From the NCBI RefSeq assembly GCF_020075705.1, contig NZ_JAIQUM010000043.1:1-49402 (forward strand): 49,402 nt of DNA, read 5' to 3'. Below, piece by piece: positions 8,786 to 18,022 of the stretch. The DNA is from Metabacillus rhizolycopersici. GTDB taxonomy: Bacteria; Bacillota; Bacilli; Bacillales; Bacillaceae. Within the stretch, counting starts at the first letter, position 1. The number at the start of each line of letters is the position of its first letter. Under the pieces are notes generated by a model. That model ran no database searches and was not told the origin of the DNA. It saw nothing but the letters and a program-made list of their open reading frames with translations. The translations under genes and the position numbers were made by a program.

Positions 8786-10156
8786 ATGAAAAACTCATCG
8801 CTAATGAAACTAATGCCTGTTTTAAACGGGGCATTGCTAAGAGGGAAAGAAGATTTCATTGTTGATCATGTATATCATAAGAAACAGGATAAATTCACCA
8901 ATAATACACTCGTGTTTTATCGAAAAAACATGAAGATTCCTTTGAACTTAAAATCTTGTGTGATTGTGACTAGTAATAAAAAAGCGATCGATCAATTTCC
9001 GACAACGTACACAATCGTCTATGTAAAGAAGGTATGGCTAGCCTATCGGAGGTTTATTACCTATTATCGCCAGCAGTTTAACTTACCAGTAATAGGAGTC
9101 ACTGGAACCTGTGGGAAAACAACAACAAAAGAAATGATTGCACATATCTTGTCATTTAAAATGAACATTGTCAAAACAGTTTTAAGTCAGAATGGTTTAT
9201 CAAATAATATTAAATACTTACTACAAATAAACGATCGAACAGATGCTGCGGTAATTGAGATGGGTGTTAGTTCGACTGGCCATATTCGTCAAACAGCAAG
9301 ATACTTTAAACCAACAATTGGGATTATCACGACAATTGGAACCGATCATTTACAAGGATTTACTGATCACGATGCCTATCTAAAGGAAAAAGAAAGTATG
9401 CTTCTCGCTGTAAATAAAAAAGGAACAATAATCTTAAATGCTGATGATGAAAATACAAAGAAATTAAATAAACGTAAATTTAAAGGGACATTCATTTATA
9501 TAGGAGAGGCTGAACACTCAGACTTTCAATTCGTCAACGTCCGTTATCATGAAAATGGGATGAGATTTGTACTTCGTTACCGTGGTCAAGTTTATTTTGG
9601 ATTTGTTCCTGGATTTGGTAAACACAATGTTTATAATGCGATTTTTGCAATAGCTGCTGCTAACTTACTTGGGATAAGCATTAATACCTCCATAAAGCGT
9701 TTAGAGACTTTTCAACCTGTAAAAAGACATTTACAGCTCCATACTGGGATAAATGGTAGCACAATTATTGATGATACATGGAATACAAATCCGACATCCA
9801 TTCAAGCAGCAATAGAGGTATTGGCTGAATTGTCAAAAGGTAAAAAATCCATTGCAATCCTTGGTGATATCGAAGAACTAGGTCAATACTCAATTATTGA
9901 ACATCAAAAAGTCGGTGAAATCGTTTGGAAGCATAAGATCGATTATTTAATGACAATTGGAGACCAAGCAAATGAAATTACTGTGAAAGCAAAAGAATTG
10001 GGGATGAATTCAAGCAATATCTTTCCAATTGTAAGTGATGCTCAGCTCGTTAAGCTATTAAAGCAACTTGCAACAAAAAACACAATTATTCTTGTGAAAA
10101 CGTCAATGAGGAAATCATACAGAGACTTAATGCTGAAAATAAAGGGGCAAAAATAA
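8786..10156 (+). CDS. MurF-like Mur ligase family protein
   Basis: This 456-residue protein has the three-domain Mur ligase layout. A short, diverged N-terminal domain covers residues 1-95. The ATPase centre has P-loop GTCGKTTTK at 107-115, the AVIEMGVSSTGHI segment and TIGTDHLQGF. The C-terminal ligase domain carries DDTWNTNPTS, where MurF normally has D-D-x-Y-N-A-N-P. Mur ligases join an amino acid or dipeptide to a carboxylate through an acyl phosphate. Two things argue against the housekeeping MurF: the altered DDxYNANP motif, and the lack of a clear KGSRxMxME-type C-terminal motif. The setting, inside a block of ATP-grasp ligases, supports a specialised peptide-forming role. ATG 8786 follows a weak GAG-rich site. 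The family is certain; the substrate is not. Confidence 0.85.
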   Translation: MKNSSLMKLMPVLNGALLRGKEDFIVDHVYHKKQDKFTNNTLVFYRKNMKIPLNLKSCVIVTSNKKAIDQFPTTYTIVYVKKVWLAYRRFITYYRQQFNLPVIGVTGTCGKTTTKEMIAHILSFKMNIVKTVLSQNGLSNNIKYLLQINDRTDAAVIEMGVSSTGHIRQTARYFKPTIGIITTIGTDHLQGFTDHDAYLKEKESMLLAVNKKGTIILNADDENTKKLNKRKFKGTFIYIGEAEHSDFQFVNVRYHENGMRFVLRYRGQVYFGFVPGFGKHNVYNAIFAIAAANLLGISINTSIKRLETFQPVKRHLQLHTGINGSTIIDDTWNTNPTSIQAAIEVLAELSKGKKSIAILGDIEELGQYSIIEHQKVGEIVWKHKIDYLMTIGDQANEITVKAKELGMNSSNIFPIVSDAQLVKLLKQLATKNTIILVKTSMRKSYRDLMLKIKGQK

Positions 10157-10212
10157 GTTTTATCCCGTATTTATAAAATAGATTGAAAGCTCGCTTTATT
10201 CACCATTACTGT

Positions 10213-10243
10213 AAAAAAGGGCTGGAACTAATTTTGACCAGCC
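10213..10243 (-). terminator. terminator of the YheC-type gene
   Basis: On the minus strand GGCTGG and CCAGCC form a hairpin followed by a run of T. It starts at the base after the stop codon of the gene at 10244. It may also slow readthrough from the Mur ligase gene. Confidence 0.75.
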
Positions 10244-11356
10244 TCATTCTTCTTTTCTAGTCTTCTTCTGATTCATTAAATATCGTGCATAATCGAATGG
10301 AGTGGTAAAGACCTTTGACCATTCATCATGAATCAACTTTTGATGTTGAAACAAACCACCTACATAATCTGAAATAAAATTGCATTCGATAAAGTATGGA
10401 GTACCCTCTTTTGTCAAACAAATATCAAAACCCAAATCTGCGAGATGCGGAAAGTATTGTTCTAAATGGTGGGCTACTCTTATAGTGAAGATCGAAATGG
10501 TTTTCTGAAGTACATGTAATGGAATTTTTGGGATTGCTTGTGAGTGAATATCATCTAATCGATAGGTTTGCCCACCTTCTGATCCATTCGTTAAAAAATG
10601 ATTCTTCTTTGCAACTTTACACATAATCCCGGTTACCTTAAATTTACCTTCACCATCTTTTTGAACAGCAACACGCATATCAAAGGGAGCTCCGTTATAG
10701 GTTGCTAATTTTATTCGTTCTTGAATAATGTAATGACCATTTTCAATGTGGTCCTCGAGGATATTAGGTAAAATATTTGAGAAATGAAGCCTTTTAAAAT
10801 TAATCATTTTTGGCGTTTTATACGTAAGTGTCCAAAAATCATTTCTTTGTTCAAGCTTCATTGCACCTATCCCACGTTCTCCGTAATTTTGCTTTAAAAT
10901 TAGGCTGTCATATTCGGTCATCATTTTTCGAAGATTTTGTTTAGTTAGTACTTCCGTTTGCGGTAAATGTTTGCTTATAATCTCATCCTTCAGTAATAAT
11001 TGATGAATTTTATATTTTTCAACGTCATAATTAGGAATGTTAAAAAGTGTGACCCCTTCTTGACTTAATGAACGGATTCGCTTTCTAACTGCTTGGCTGA
11101 TGTCGATGATTCTAGAATATATGATAGATGGACGAGGAACTCTCATTAATTGATAGCCATTAGTCGTTTTTACATATGCAACTACGCTCCTTTTACTAGG
11201 ACGAAGTTTAGATAATTTAATATAACAAGGAATCAGTTTGTTTTTTTCTGCAGCTTGTTCAAAGAGCAGAAACATAGATTTTAAGTTACCGCTTAATTGT
11301 GGGATTTGTTTATAGACAGCACTCGGCACTAGAACTCCTACACCTTCATACGACAA
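10244..11356 (-). CDS. YheC-type ATP-grasp protein
   Basis: This 370-residue protein has the compact YheC layout: an N-terminal domain to about residue 115, then the ATP-grasp fold. Motifs are LKQNYGERGIGAMKL (the usual Lys-Pro is Lys-Gln here), PFDMRVAVQKDGEGKF and the metal site LTKEGTPYFIECN. The nucleotide-binding loop differs from the other copies, but the Glu/Asn metal ligands are kept. TTG 11354-11356 is the start, because AAAGGAG lies about ten bases upstream and there is no better in-frame ATG. It converges on the Mur ligase gene and diverges from the YheD-type gene at 11685, with a palindromic repeat lying between. A ligase role of unknown substrate is inferred. Confidence 0.85.
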   Translation of the reverse strand: MSYEGVGVLVPSAVYKQIPQLSGNLKSMFLLFEQAAEKNKLIPCYIKLSKLRPSKRSVVAYVKTTNGYQLMRVPRPSIIYSRIIDISQAVRKRIRSLSQEGVTLFNIPNYDVEKYKIHQLLLKDEIISKHLPQTEVLTKQNLRKMMTEYDSLILKQNYGERGIGAMKLEQRNDFWTLTYKTPKMINFKRLHFSNILPNILEDHIENGHYIIQERIKLATYNGAPFDMRVAVQKDGEGKFKVTGIMCKVAKKNHFLTNGSEGGQTYRLDDIHSQAIPKIPLHVLQKTISIFTIRVAHHLEQYFPHLADLGFDICLTKEGTPYFIECNFISDYVGGLFQHQKLIHDEWSKVFTTPFDYARYLMNQKKTRKEE

Positions 11357-11391
11357 CAGCTTCTTCTCCTTTGCACTTCATTATTAGTGAA

Positions 11392-11488
11392 CCCAATCTT
11401 AATGGGCAGTAAGACACCTACCTTACGTTTCAAGAGAAAAAATGAATAGAGGTGGGGATAATTACCTGTAACGACTAAGGTAAGTCTC
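11392..11488. repeat. structured palindromic repeat, copy 2
   Basis: This second copy of the element at 7149 starts CCCAATCTTAATGGGCAGTAA and ends AAGGTAAGTCTC. CCTACCT and AGGTGGGG face each other across an AT-rich loop. It fills much of the gap between divergent ATP-grasp genes (11357-11684). No other feature was seen in that gap. Confidence 0.65.
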
Positions 11489-11684
11489 GCTTAATTTTAG
11501 TTTATTCCATATACATATATTGGTATGGGATATGTATCTATAAAACCTGTAAATAGCGATTTTCGCGCAGATTAATGAGAAACAAAATGGAAAATTTTAT
11601 GGTCTGTCTAATTATTCATTGAAATCATTTTCGTTTCTTTGCATACAAGTAGGTATTAATAGTGGAAATAAAGGGGGAATAAAA

Positions 11685-13001
11685 TTGAATGTTCAACTGC
11701 TAAGGATAAATGATGATAAGACAAATAGAATAGTTGTCAGTAAAAATTTGTATCAAACGTTTCGGTTTAACAATCAACAATCGATGTACGTTCGTTTTGG
11801 AGATAAAAAAGAAAATTGTTCAATCAAAATAGATCCAACATTGAAAAAAGATACTATCTTATTACCAGAAAATATGTTATCTGATATTAATATTCCAACA
11901 ATGAATCCATATGAATGTATGTTCAAGAAAGATGATACATTATTAATCGGCCCTGTAATCGGAATCATGGGCTGTAGAAAAAGGAGAAATATTCCTGAAA
12001 AGTTACGAATTTATCTGAAATCTAGATTGAAGAATTATTTGGATATTAAAGGACTTGTCTTCATATTTGCAGAAGAAGATGTAGATTGTGTAAAGAAAGT
12101 GATTAACGGATTTTTTTACAACTCTAAAAGACAGAATTGGGAAGCGGGAGTCTTTCCTTTACCTGGTGCTGTAATCGTTGGCAAAATCTCAATGAGTCCA
12201 AAGATGTACCGTTTTTTTATAAATGAAATTGGAGAAAATGTCTTTTACCATAAACATTTATCAAAATGGTATCAGTGGAAGGTTATATCAACACATTCAA
12301 CATTATCAAAGCATCTCCCATATACTGAAAAATTAAATAGTGGAGAAGGCTTATTAGAAATGATAAATAGGTTCAATCTCGTATACTTAAAACCGAATAA
12401 ATCATATCAAGGACGTGGGATTGTCACGATAGAGAAAAAAGAACGTCATTATATGATTAAAAATACTAGCGGATATTCGGTTACAGTCGAAGATGGTGAT
12501 GATGTATTAAAATATGTAAAAACAGAGATAAATGAAAAATATCTGATTCAAGAAGCTGTTGGATTCCGACATAATGATCATTTGATTGATTTTCGCGTAT
12601 ATTTACAAAAAAATCGAAACAAAGAGTGGGAATCACCGGGAATCATGGCGAGGATCGGGAAAAAGGGAAGTATCATCACAAACTTCAAGCATAGAATTGA
12701 TTTCGTTCCAAGTCACAATGTATTTGCGAAGTATTATGGATTAAATAATAATCGGATTCAAAAATTGCAAACTGAGATGATCATGATATGTAAACGGATT
12801 GCAGAACTTATGGAAATGTCAGGGAATCATTTAGGCGACCTTGCTTTCGACATGAGCGTTGATAAAAAATTAACGATTTGGATGCTTGAATTTCAAGGCG
12901 GTTATGGATCAGAGCTAAGAGAAAAAAATATGCCCAATAGGATGTATCAGCAAATTATGCTCACACCATTAGAATATGCTAAAACTCTAGCGGGATTTTA
13001 A
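11685..13001 (+). CDS. YheD-type ATP-grasp protein with altered metal site
   Basis: This 438-residue, diverged YheD-type protein has an N-terminal domain with LLIGPVIGIMG, a middle domain, and an ATP-grasp domain with LKPNKSYQGRGIVTI and LIDFRVYLQKNRNKEW. The C-terminal metal segment reads KLTIWMLEFQGG: the Asn of the E-x-N motif, present in all the neighbours, is Gln here. This may reduce or abolish ligase activity. Such copies can become scaffolds or partners of active paralogues. An open frame runs back to TTG 11619, but TTG 11685 has AAGGGGG eight bases upstream and matches the paralogues' N-termini, so I use it. No terminator was found before the catalase region. Confidence 0.8.
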   Translation: MNVQLLRINDDKTNRIVVSKNLYQTFRFNNQQSMYVRFGDKKENCSIKIDPTLKKDTILLPENMLSDINIPTMNPYECMFKKDDTLLIGPVIGIMGCRKRRNIPEKLRIYLKSRLKNYLDIKGLVFIFAEEDVDCVKKVINGFFYNSKRQNWEAGVFPLPGAVIVGKISMSPKMYRFFINEIGENVFYHKHLSKWYQWKVISTHSTLSKHLPYTEKLNSGEGLLEMINRFNLVYLKPNKSYQGRGIVTIEKKERHYMIKNTSGYSVTVEDGDDVLKYVKTEINEKYLIQEAVGFRHNDHLIDFRVYLQKNRNKEWESPGIMARIGKKGSIITNFKHRIDFVPSHNVFAKYYGLNNNRIQKLQTEMIMICKRIAELMEMSGNHLGDLAFDMSVDKKLTIWMLEFQGGYGSELREKNMPNRMYQQIMLTPLEYAKTLAGF

Positions 13002-13196
13002 AAGATAAAATTTAGAAGTTTTCACTTCAGTTGATTGAACCCCTTCATTTCTATGGACAATGTAAAAGAACCGCCTTTTTATTTAGATAAGATTTTCAAA
13101 GAGTAATAGTATAGCCATCATTCTCATAGGATATATAGTATTTTAAATTGTCCACTAGTAATAAATAATCGTTTATTAGTGGTAATAACTATTATA

Positions 13197-13211
13197 TTAT
13201 AATAATTATAA
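13197..13211. promoter_or_regulatory. PerR box upstream of katA
   Basis: TTATAATAATTATAA is a perfect 15-base palindrome and matches the Bacillus PerR consensus TTATAATnATTATAA at every position. PerR represses peroxide-defence genes until its metal site is oxidised. Just upstream (13152-13182) lies another imperfect palindrome, CCACTA...TAGTGG. Confidence 0.9.
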
Positions 13212-13218
13212 TAAAGTA

Positions 13219-13246
13219 TTGATTTTTAATTGATAGATGTTATTAT
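13219..13246 (+). promoter_or_regulatory. probable katA promoter
   Basis: TTGATT (13219-13224) and TATTAT (13241-13246) are separated by 16 bases, just downstream of the PerR box. An alternative -10 one base on would give 17. The region is very AT-rich, so the exact elements are uncertain. Confidence 0.45.
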
Positions 13247-13283
13247 AGTATTATATTCAAATAAAATATGAGGTGATTCTTAA

Positions 13284-14738
13284 ATGACGAATAACAAACT
13301 CACTACAAGTTGGGGAGCTCCAGTAGGGGACAACCAAAACTCAATCACTGCAGGAGGGCGCGGCCCAACTTTAATACAAGATGTCCACCTTTTAGAAAAA
13401 CTAGCACATTTTAATAGAGAACGAGTTCCAGAGCGTGTTGTTCATGCAAAGGGTGCAGGTGCTCATGGTTACTTTGAGGTAACAAATGATGTCTCAAACT
13501 ATACAAAAGCCTCCCTTTTTTCAAAAGTAGGTAAACGAACCCCTTTATTCGTTCGTTTTTCAACAGTTGCAGGGGAACTAGGCTCAGCTGATACGGTTCG
13601 TGACCCACGGGGATTTTCAATTAAATTTTATACAGAAGAAGGTAATTACGATATCGTAGGTAATAATACACCAGTATTCTTTATTCGCGATGCGATTAAG
13701 TTCCCTGACTTTATTCATACACAAAAAAGAGATCCACAAACACACTTGAAAAATCCTACTGCAGTCTGGGATTTCTGGTCATTATCACCTGAATCTTTAC
13801 ACCAAGTATCGATTTTAATGTCTGATCGTGGAATTCCAGCAACGCTGCGTCATATGCATGGCTTTGGTAGCCATACATTCAAATGGACAAATGCTGAAGG
13901 TGATGGAGTATGGATCAAGTATCACTTCAAAACGGAACAAGGAATTAAAAATCTTAGTCCAGATGTAGCGGCCCAAATCGCAGGTGAAAATCCAGATTAC
14001 CATACGGAAGATTTATTTAATGCAATTGAAAAAGGTGATTTCCCAGCTTGGAAATTATATGTTCAAATCATGCCGTTAGAAGATGCAGATACGTATCGTT
14101 TCGATCCATTTGACGTAACAAAAGTATGGTCACAAAAAGACTATCCATTAATCGAAGTAGGTCGAATGGTATTAAACAGAAATCCAGAAAACTACTTTGC
14201 AGAGGTTGAACAAGCAACATTCTCACCTGGTACACTTGTTCCTGGTGTTGATGTCTCACCAGATAAAATGTTACAAGGCCGTTTATTTGCATACCATGAT
14301 GCACATCGTTACCGTGTTGGTGCGAATCACCAAGCGCTTCCGATTAACCGTGCAAGAAATGAAGTGAAAAATTATCAACGTGATGGCCAAATGCGATTTG
14401 ATGGAAACGGTGGAAAGTCAGTCTATTATGAGCCAAACAGCTTTGGTGGTCCAACTGAATCACCTGAAGACAAACAAGCTGCATATCCTGTTACAGGTGT
14501 AGCTGAAAGTGTTGCATATGATCACCATGATCACTACACACAAGCAGGTGATTTATACCGCTTAATGACGGAAGAACAACGTGCGCATTTAGTAGCAAAT
14601 ATTGTTGGAGCAATGAAACCTGTTACAAAAGAAGAAATTAAACTTCGCCAAATCGGACACTTCTATAAAGCTGATCCGGAATATGGAACTCGTGTTGCAG
14701 AGGGATTAGGTTTATCTGTTCCAGAGGAAGTAAAATAA
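13284..14738 (+). CDS. katA: catalase (small-subunit, clade 3 type)
   Basis: The enzyme breaks hydrogen peroxide down to water and oxygen in the cytoplasm. The protein is 484 residues, the normal length for a small-subunit haem catalase. The catalytic His54 ([12 protein letters not shown]), the distal Asn in VGNNTPVFF (residue 127) and the haem-ligand Tyr337 ([11 protein letters not shown]) are all present. ATG 13284 has GAGGTG upstream. A perfect PerR box at 13197-13211 makes this the peroxide-inducible vegetative catalase KatA. It is a single-gene unit with a terminator at 14810. The gene is fairly well conserved and looks functional. Confidence 0.98.
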   Translation: MTNNKLTTSWGAPVGDNQNSITAGGRGPTLIQDVHLLEKLAHFNRERVPERVVHAKGAGAHGYFEVTNDVSNYTKASLFSKVGKRTPLFVRFSTVAGELGSADTVRDPRGFSIKFYTEEGNYDIVGNNTPVFFIRDAIKFPDFIHTQKRDPQTHLKNPTAVWDFWSLSPESLHQVSILMSDRGIPATLRHMHGFGSHTFKWTNAEGDGVWIKYHFKTEQGIKNLSPDVAAQIAGENPDYHTEDLFNAIEKGDFPAWKLYVQIMPLEDADTYRFDPFDVTKVWSQKDYPLIEVGRMVLNRNPENYFAEVEQATFSPGTLVPGVDVSPDKMLQGRLFAYHDAHRYRVGANHQALPINRARNEVKNYQRDGQMRFDGNGGKSVYYEPNSFGGPTESPEDKQAAYPVTGVAESVAYDHHDHYTQAGDLYRLMTEEQRAHLVANIVGAMKPVTKEEIKLRQIGHFYKADPEYGTRVAEGLGLSVPEEVK

Positions 14739-14809
14739 TTACTTAAACAATCGTAATAAAATATTAATAAAGACTCTCAATCAATTCATATATATTCTCA
14801 TTTAAAGGG

Positions 14810-14833
14810 CACCCGATTATTTGGGTGTTTTTT
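14810..14833 (+). terminator. katA terminator
   Basis: CACCC and GGGTG form a short stem followed by six T. It lies about 70 bases after the katA stop. Confidence 0.7.
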
Positions 14834-15146
14834 ATCATCCGTTTCTATTTTTCAACAATGATAAATTTAGACGAAAACACAATTTTAAATTATATAGGTA
14901 AATGTCTATTCAATTGTATATAAAACACATACTATATTTTAAGAAGCGGAAAGAGAAGGATTTGCTTTTCGATTTCATTGTGTTCTATGGAAATCAAGAA
15001 TTGCTCTTTCACCTTCTAGAACAAATAAAGAAAGTTAACTTTCATAAATGGGTATCACATTTTGTTTGATAAAATTGTGGCCTAGATAATTTCTTCTAAA
15101 AATGGATTATTTTATAATAATAAAAAAATTGCACTGATGAATCTAG

Positions 15147-15256
15147 TCGTGTAAGAATAATAAAAAACTGATATTAAGAAAAAATGATGAAGAAAACTAA
15201 GACCCTTCGAATTAGGGATTAATGACCGGGGTTAGAAGAAGAGTATTCATCGATTA
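15147..15256. repeat. noncoding direct repeat, unit 1
   Basis: The unit starts TCGTGTAAGAA and has a 55-base core at 15202-15256. The core begins ACCCTTCGAATTAGGGATTA, in which CCCT and AGGG can pair around TTCGAATT. A second, similar unit lies at 15319. The 930-base gap after katA (14739-15669) holds no gene that I can support. Confidence 0.6.
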
Positions 15257-15318
15257 CAGAAGATATTGAAAAATGAATTAAATTAAGGTTTGGGATAAAT
15301 TCACAATGGTAATTCCAA

Positions 15319-15406
15319 TCGTGTAAGAAAATTAGATGTAGCAATCCGGAACCCTTCGAATTAGGGATTAATGAGCGGGGGCAGAAGGAACAGTATGCAT
15401 CGATTA
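15319..15406. repeat. noncoding direct repeat, unit 2
   Basis: This is the second copy of the unit at 15147. The 56-base core (15351-15406) matches unit 1 at most positions, and the TCGTGTAAGAA start is kept. The spacer between the two is 23 bases shorter. Its origin is unknown. Confidence 0.6.
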
Positions 15407-15571
15407 GGTAACAAATTGCAAAAAGTCAAATAGCCTTACTCATTTTTATCTTTTCACCTTGCGAGCGCGCACGTATAGGTTATCTTTAAAATGATTGATT
15501 TGCTAATAATGCGAAGCTAAGACGGGGAATAGCAGAGTTCTTGCTTATTCGATCATGGGGATCTTGATCAT

Positions 15572-15609
15572 AAAAAACCCAATTTCATTTTTATGAGAAT
15601 GGGCTTTTT
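15572..15609 (-). terminator. terminator of the thioesterase gene
   Basis: On the minus strand AAGCCCATTCTCAT folds back on ATGAAATTGGGTT and ends in a T run. Confidence 0.8.
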
Positions 15610-15669
15610 ATGATTAGCTTATTCATTTGTAGTAAATCCGTAACTTCCATTACTGTGCTTTTTAAAAAA

Positions 15670-16176
15670 TTACAATGTAACAACTGTTGCAAATGACTGA
15701 CTATGTTCTCTGCGTTCTTTACGCTGAATAATGCGTTGTTGTGCTGTATTGTACAGCGAAATTTCTTCTTGCGATTCTGGTATGACTTTTGGGACGAGCA
15801 TAGGTTTCCCTTGATCATCTAAAGCGACAAAGGTTAAAAAAGAAGTAGCGGCAAGCTTTCGTTCTCCAGTTTTTAAATCCTCAGCAATAACCTTTACAAA
15901 TACCTCCATAGAAGAACGTCCTACATAGGAAACATAAGAGCTCAAGTTTACTGAATCACTTTGACGAATGGGTATTAAAAAGTCTACAGAATCAATGGAT
16001 GCTGTTACGACCTCGCCACGTGAATGTTTTGCTGCTGAGATTGATGCAACATCATCAATATAGCTCATTAATTTGCCACCAAATAATGTATTGTGGTTAT
16101 TCGTATCTAAAGGAAATACTCGTGCTGTTTTAAAAACCAGTGAATCTTTACATTTTTTTTCTGTTCTTTCTTCCAT
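15670..16176 (-). CDS. acyl-CoA thioesterase, hot-dog fold (YkhA-like)
   Basis: This 168-residue cytoplasmic enzyme hydrolyses acyl-CoA to free fatty acid and CoA. The hot-dog domain shows the family signature N-H-x-x-L-F-G-G-K-L-M at about residues 28-38 (NNHNTLFGGKLMSYID). Then follows the central strand region FLIPIRQSDSVNLSSYVSY and the FLTFVALDDQGKP segment. Length and motifs fit the bacterial cytosolic YkhA/YciA-type thioesterases. ATG 16176 is preceded by AAGGGGAG. It stands alone, with its own terminator, downstream of a stretch of repeats. It is probably a housekeeping enzyme; its acyl-chain preference cannot be read from sequence. Confidence 0.9.
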   Translation of the reverse strand: MEERTEKKCKDSLVFKTARVFPLDTNNHNTLFGGKLMSYIDDVASISAAKHSRGEVVTASIDSVDFLIPIRQSDSVNLSSYVSYVGRSSMEVFVKVIAEDLKTGERKLAATSFLTFVALDDQGKPMLVPKVIPESQEEISLYNTAQQRIIQRKERREHSQSFATVVTL

Positions 16177-16471
16177 TATGGATTCTCCCCTTACCGTTTT
16201 TACCGAAAATAGACAATTGTGTACTTGTTATGAAGTATGTAATAAGCGATTTTTAAATTAAATCTTAAACATTCATCACTTTTTGGCTAATAAATCATAT
16301 TTTACATTAGGGAATAAACCTAGTGATTTATTTTTATGCTGTCCTTAGATCGGATGTTAAGTGAATCAATTATGTTAAAAAGTAATTAGGTGTATTTATA
16401 TCATAAATTTTCTTTTGGTGTATGTAAAGAAAACTAAAATATTAAGGTTGATTAAGGAGTGAATTTGGCAA

Positions 16472-17155
16472 ATGGTATTCAGAATGTGGCGATCCGATAA
16501 GGAAATTGCACAAGAAATTACCCATCAATACATTGAGGATATAAAAAAGGTAGAAAGTAATATTCAAGAATTACAGCTTAAAATACATGAATATGAGGGT
16601 GCATTTGATAAAATAAACAATTTTCTCAATCAATTTGAGGAAAAAGGAAAAGAGAGCAGTAATCAAATAACAGATGTCTATGAAAAATTACAAAGCATAT
16701 ATGAAAAAGATGAGATTAATACAGAAAAGATTTATCAGTTAGAAAATGAACTAAAAGCATACAAAGAAGAAATAAATGCATATAAAGAAGAAATAAAATC
16801 TTATCGCAATGAAATGAAAGCTTTGGAACGGAGAATCAAGGAAGCACAAACGGTTCCTATGGCAACAGAAATAGCGCCAGTAACAGAATCGTTAAACTCA
16901 AAAAGTAAAGGTAAGAAAATGAGAAATATAGAATTTGCGAATCAAAAACAGATTTTTCAGCAAGGCAGTTTTCGAGATACCATTCAACGAGTATATCCTC
17001 AAGAAGGATCAGATCATCAAAAAGGAAGTAATCGTAAATTAAAGGAATCAGCTAAGAGTCGTTTTGTATCTAACCAAGATTCCACAAATCAATATTATCC
17101 AAAAGATATAAAACCAGCTCGCGCGACTGTGTTTAATCCATTTAAGTATTCTTGA
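16472..17155 (+). CDS. coiled-coil protein of unknown function
   Basis: This 227-residue, very hydrophilic protein has a long coiled coil over residues 10-130. It includes an internal repeat, in which KAYKEEINAYKEEIKSYRNE shows near-identical seven-residue units. A disordered, basic and Ser/Gln-rich tail follows. The last residues (RATVFNPFKYS) are compact and could be a binding motif. No signal peptide or enzyme motif is seen. ATG 16472 is placed 11 bases after AAGGAGT. The setting next to ATP-grasp spore-family genes, and the similarity in style to the coiled-coil genes at 35320 and 38480, suggest a spore coat or coat-assembly role. That is inference only. Confidence 0.7.
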   Translation: MVFRMWRSDKEIAQEITHQYIEDIKKVESNIQELQLKIHEYEGAFDKINNFLNQFEEKGKESSNQITDVYEKLQSIYEKDEINTEKIYQLENELKAYKEEINAYKEEIKSYRNEMKALERRIKEAQTVPMATEIAPVTESLNSKSKGKKMRNIEFANQKQIFQQGSFRDTIQRVYPQEGSDHQKGSNRKLKESAKSRFVSNQDSTNQYYPKDIKPARATVFNPFKYS

Positions 17156-17215
17156 TCGTGATTTTATTCCTCAAAGTTATTTTAAAATAGTTTCGATTTT
17201 GTCAACTATAATAAA

Positions 17216-17260
17216 AATGAAGGTCACTCGATTTTATAAGCTCTTTGAGTGACCTTTTTA
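17216..17260. terminator. bidirectional terminator
   Basis: A ten-base perfect stem, AAGGTCACTC with GAGTGACCTT, is flanked by A-rich sequence on the left and TTT on the right. It serves the convergent genes at 16472 and 17267. Confidence 0.85.
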
Positions 17261-17266
17261 CATTAT

Positions 17267-18022
17267 TTATCGAAATTTCTTTTTATTAATCTTAAAGCTT
17301 TCAATTGTTTTATACATTGGCATTAGGGACTCTAATTCAAGAAATCCTTTCGTTTGAGGAGCGGCGTTTACTTCTATAATCCAAATTTCTCCTTTCTCAT
17401 CGATTCCAAGATCGCACCCCCATATCATATGATTAGTGAAATAACGAGTTAGACATTTTGATATGGATAATGTAATAGATTCTAATTTTACTAGGAGTTT
17501 GTTCATGTTGAGGTTTTTAATAGTAGAATTTTTTAAAGCTTCCTCAACTGTTAAGATGCTCGATCCATGTTCAAAATTCGTTACAGCATATCCCTCTTTA
17601 GCAACTTTCGCATACTTTCCAGTTATAGTCCAATCACGATCCTTTCTTTGAATAATGTATCTAAGATCTATTGGTCTCCCAAAGACCTTAGCCAATGGAA
17701 TATAGTATTGGACAATATTGGGTATAAAATCGTTTTCTTGATTTTTTAAATAGATATATAGTGTATTTTGCCCATTTATATGTTTCTTTTTATTTAATAT
17801 AAGTAGTTCGTATTCCTCCATTCCTATTTCTGTAACCATTATAATTCCTTTACCAAGTGAACCGCGCGTTGGTTTAATAACCACATTTTTGTACTTGTTT
17901 AGTAAATCAATAAGATTTTTTTTAGTAAGTATTTTTGATTCAGGTATAAATTTTGCTAATTGTGGATCTTCCATCAATAGTTGATTTTTGTGAAATTTAT
18001 TATTTATTTTTGGCTTATTCAT
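17267..18022 (-). CDS. short YheC/YheD-type ATP-grasp protein lacking the N-terminal domain
   Basis: This 251-residue protein consists almost only of the ATP-grasp fold. It starts where its longer relatives are at about residue 110 (compare HKNQLLMEDPQLAKFIPES with the same segment in 2070-3188). Motifs are VIKPTRGSLGKGIIMV, PIDLRYIIQRKDRDW and the metal site DEKGEIWIIEVN, all intact. ATG 18022 has GAGGAG eight bases upstream, and there is no coding sequence beyond it. It is therefore a genuinely short gene and not a broken one. It diverges from a full YheC-type gene at 18245. The lost domain probably sets substrate or partner binding, so this copy may act on a different target. Confidence 0.8.
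   Translation of the reverse strand: MNKPKINNKFHKNQLLMEDPQLAKFIPESKILTKKNLIDLLNKYKNVVIKPTRGSLGKGIIMVTEIGMEEYELLILNKKKHINGQNTLYIYLKNQENDFIPNIVQYYIPLAKVFGRPIDLRYIIQRKDRDWTITGKYAKVAKEGYAVTNFEHGSSILTVEEALKNSTIKNLNMNKLLVKLESITLSISKCLTRYFTNHMIWGCDLGIDEKGEIWIIEVNAAPQTKGFLELESLMPMYKTIESFKINKKKFR

Noticed and set aside
11619..11684. N-terminal extension of the YheD-type gene from TTG 11619
   Set aside because: No ribosome site at that codon; TTG 11685 has AAGGGGG at the right distance.
13411..14304. Open frames on the minus strand inside katA
   Set aside because: They are complementary-strand shadows of a strongly conserved catalase gene.
14739..15669. Possible CRISPR or riboswitch in the gap after katA
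   Set aside because: There are only two repeat units, with unequal spacing and no short regular spacers. No known riboswitch core was recognised.
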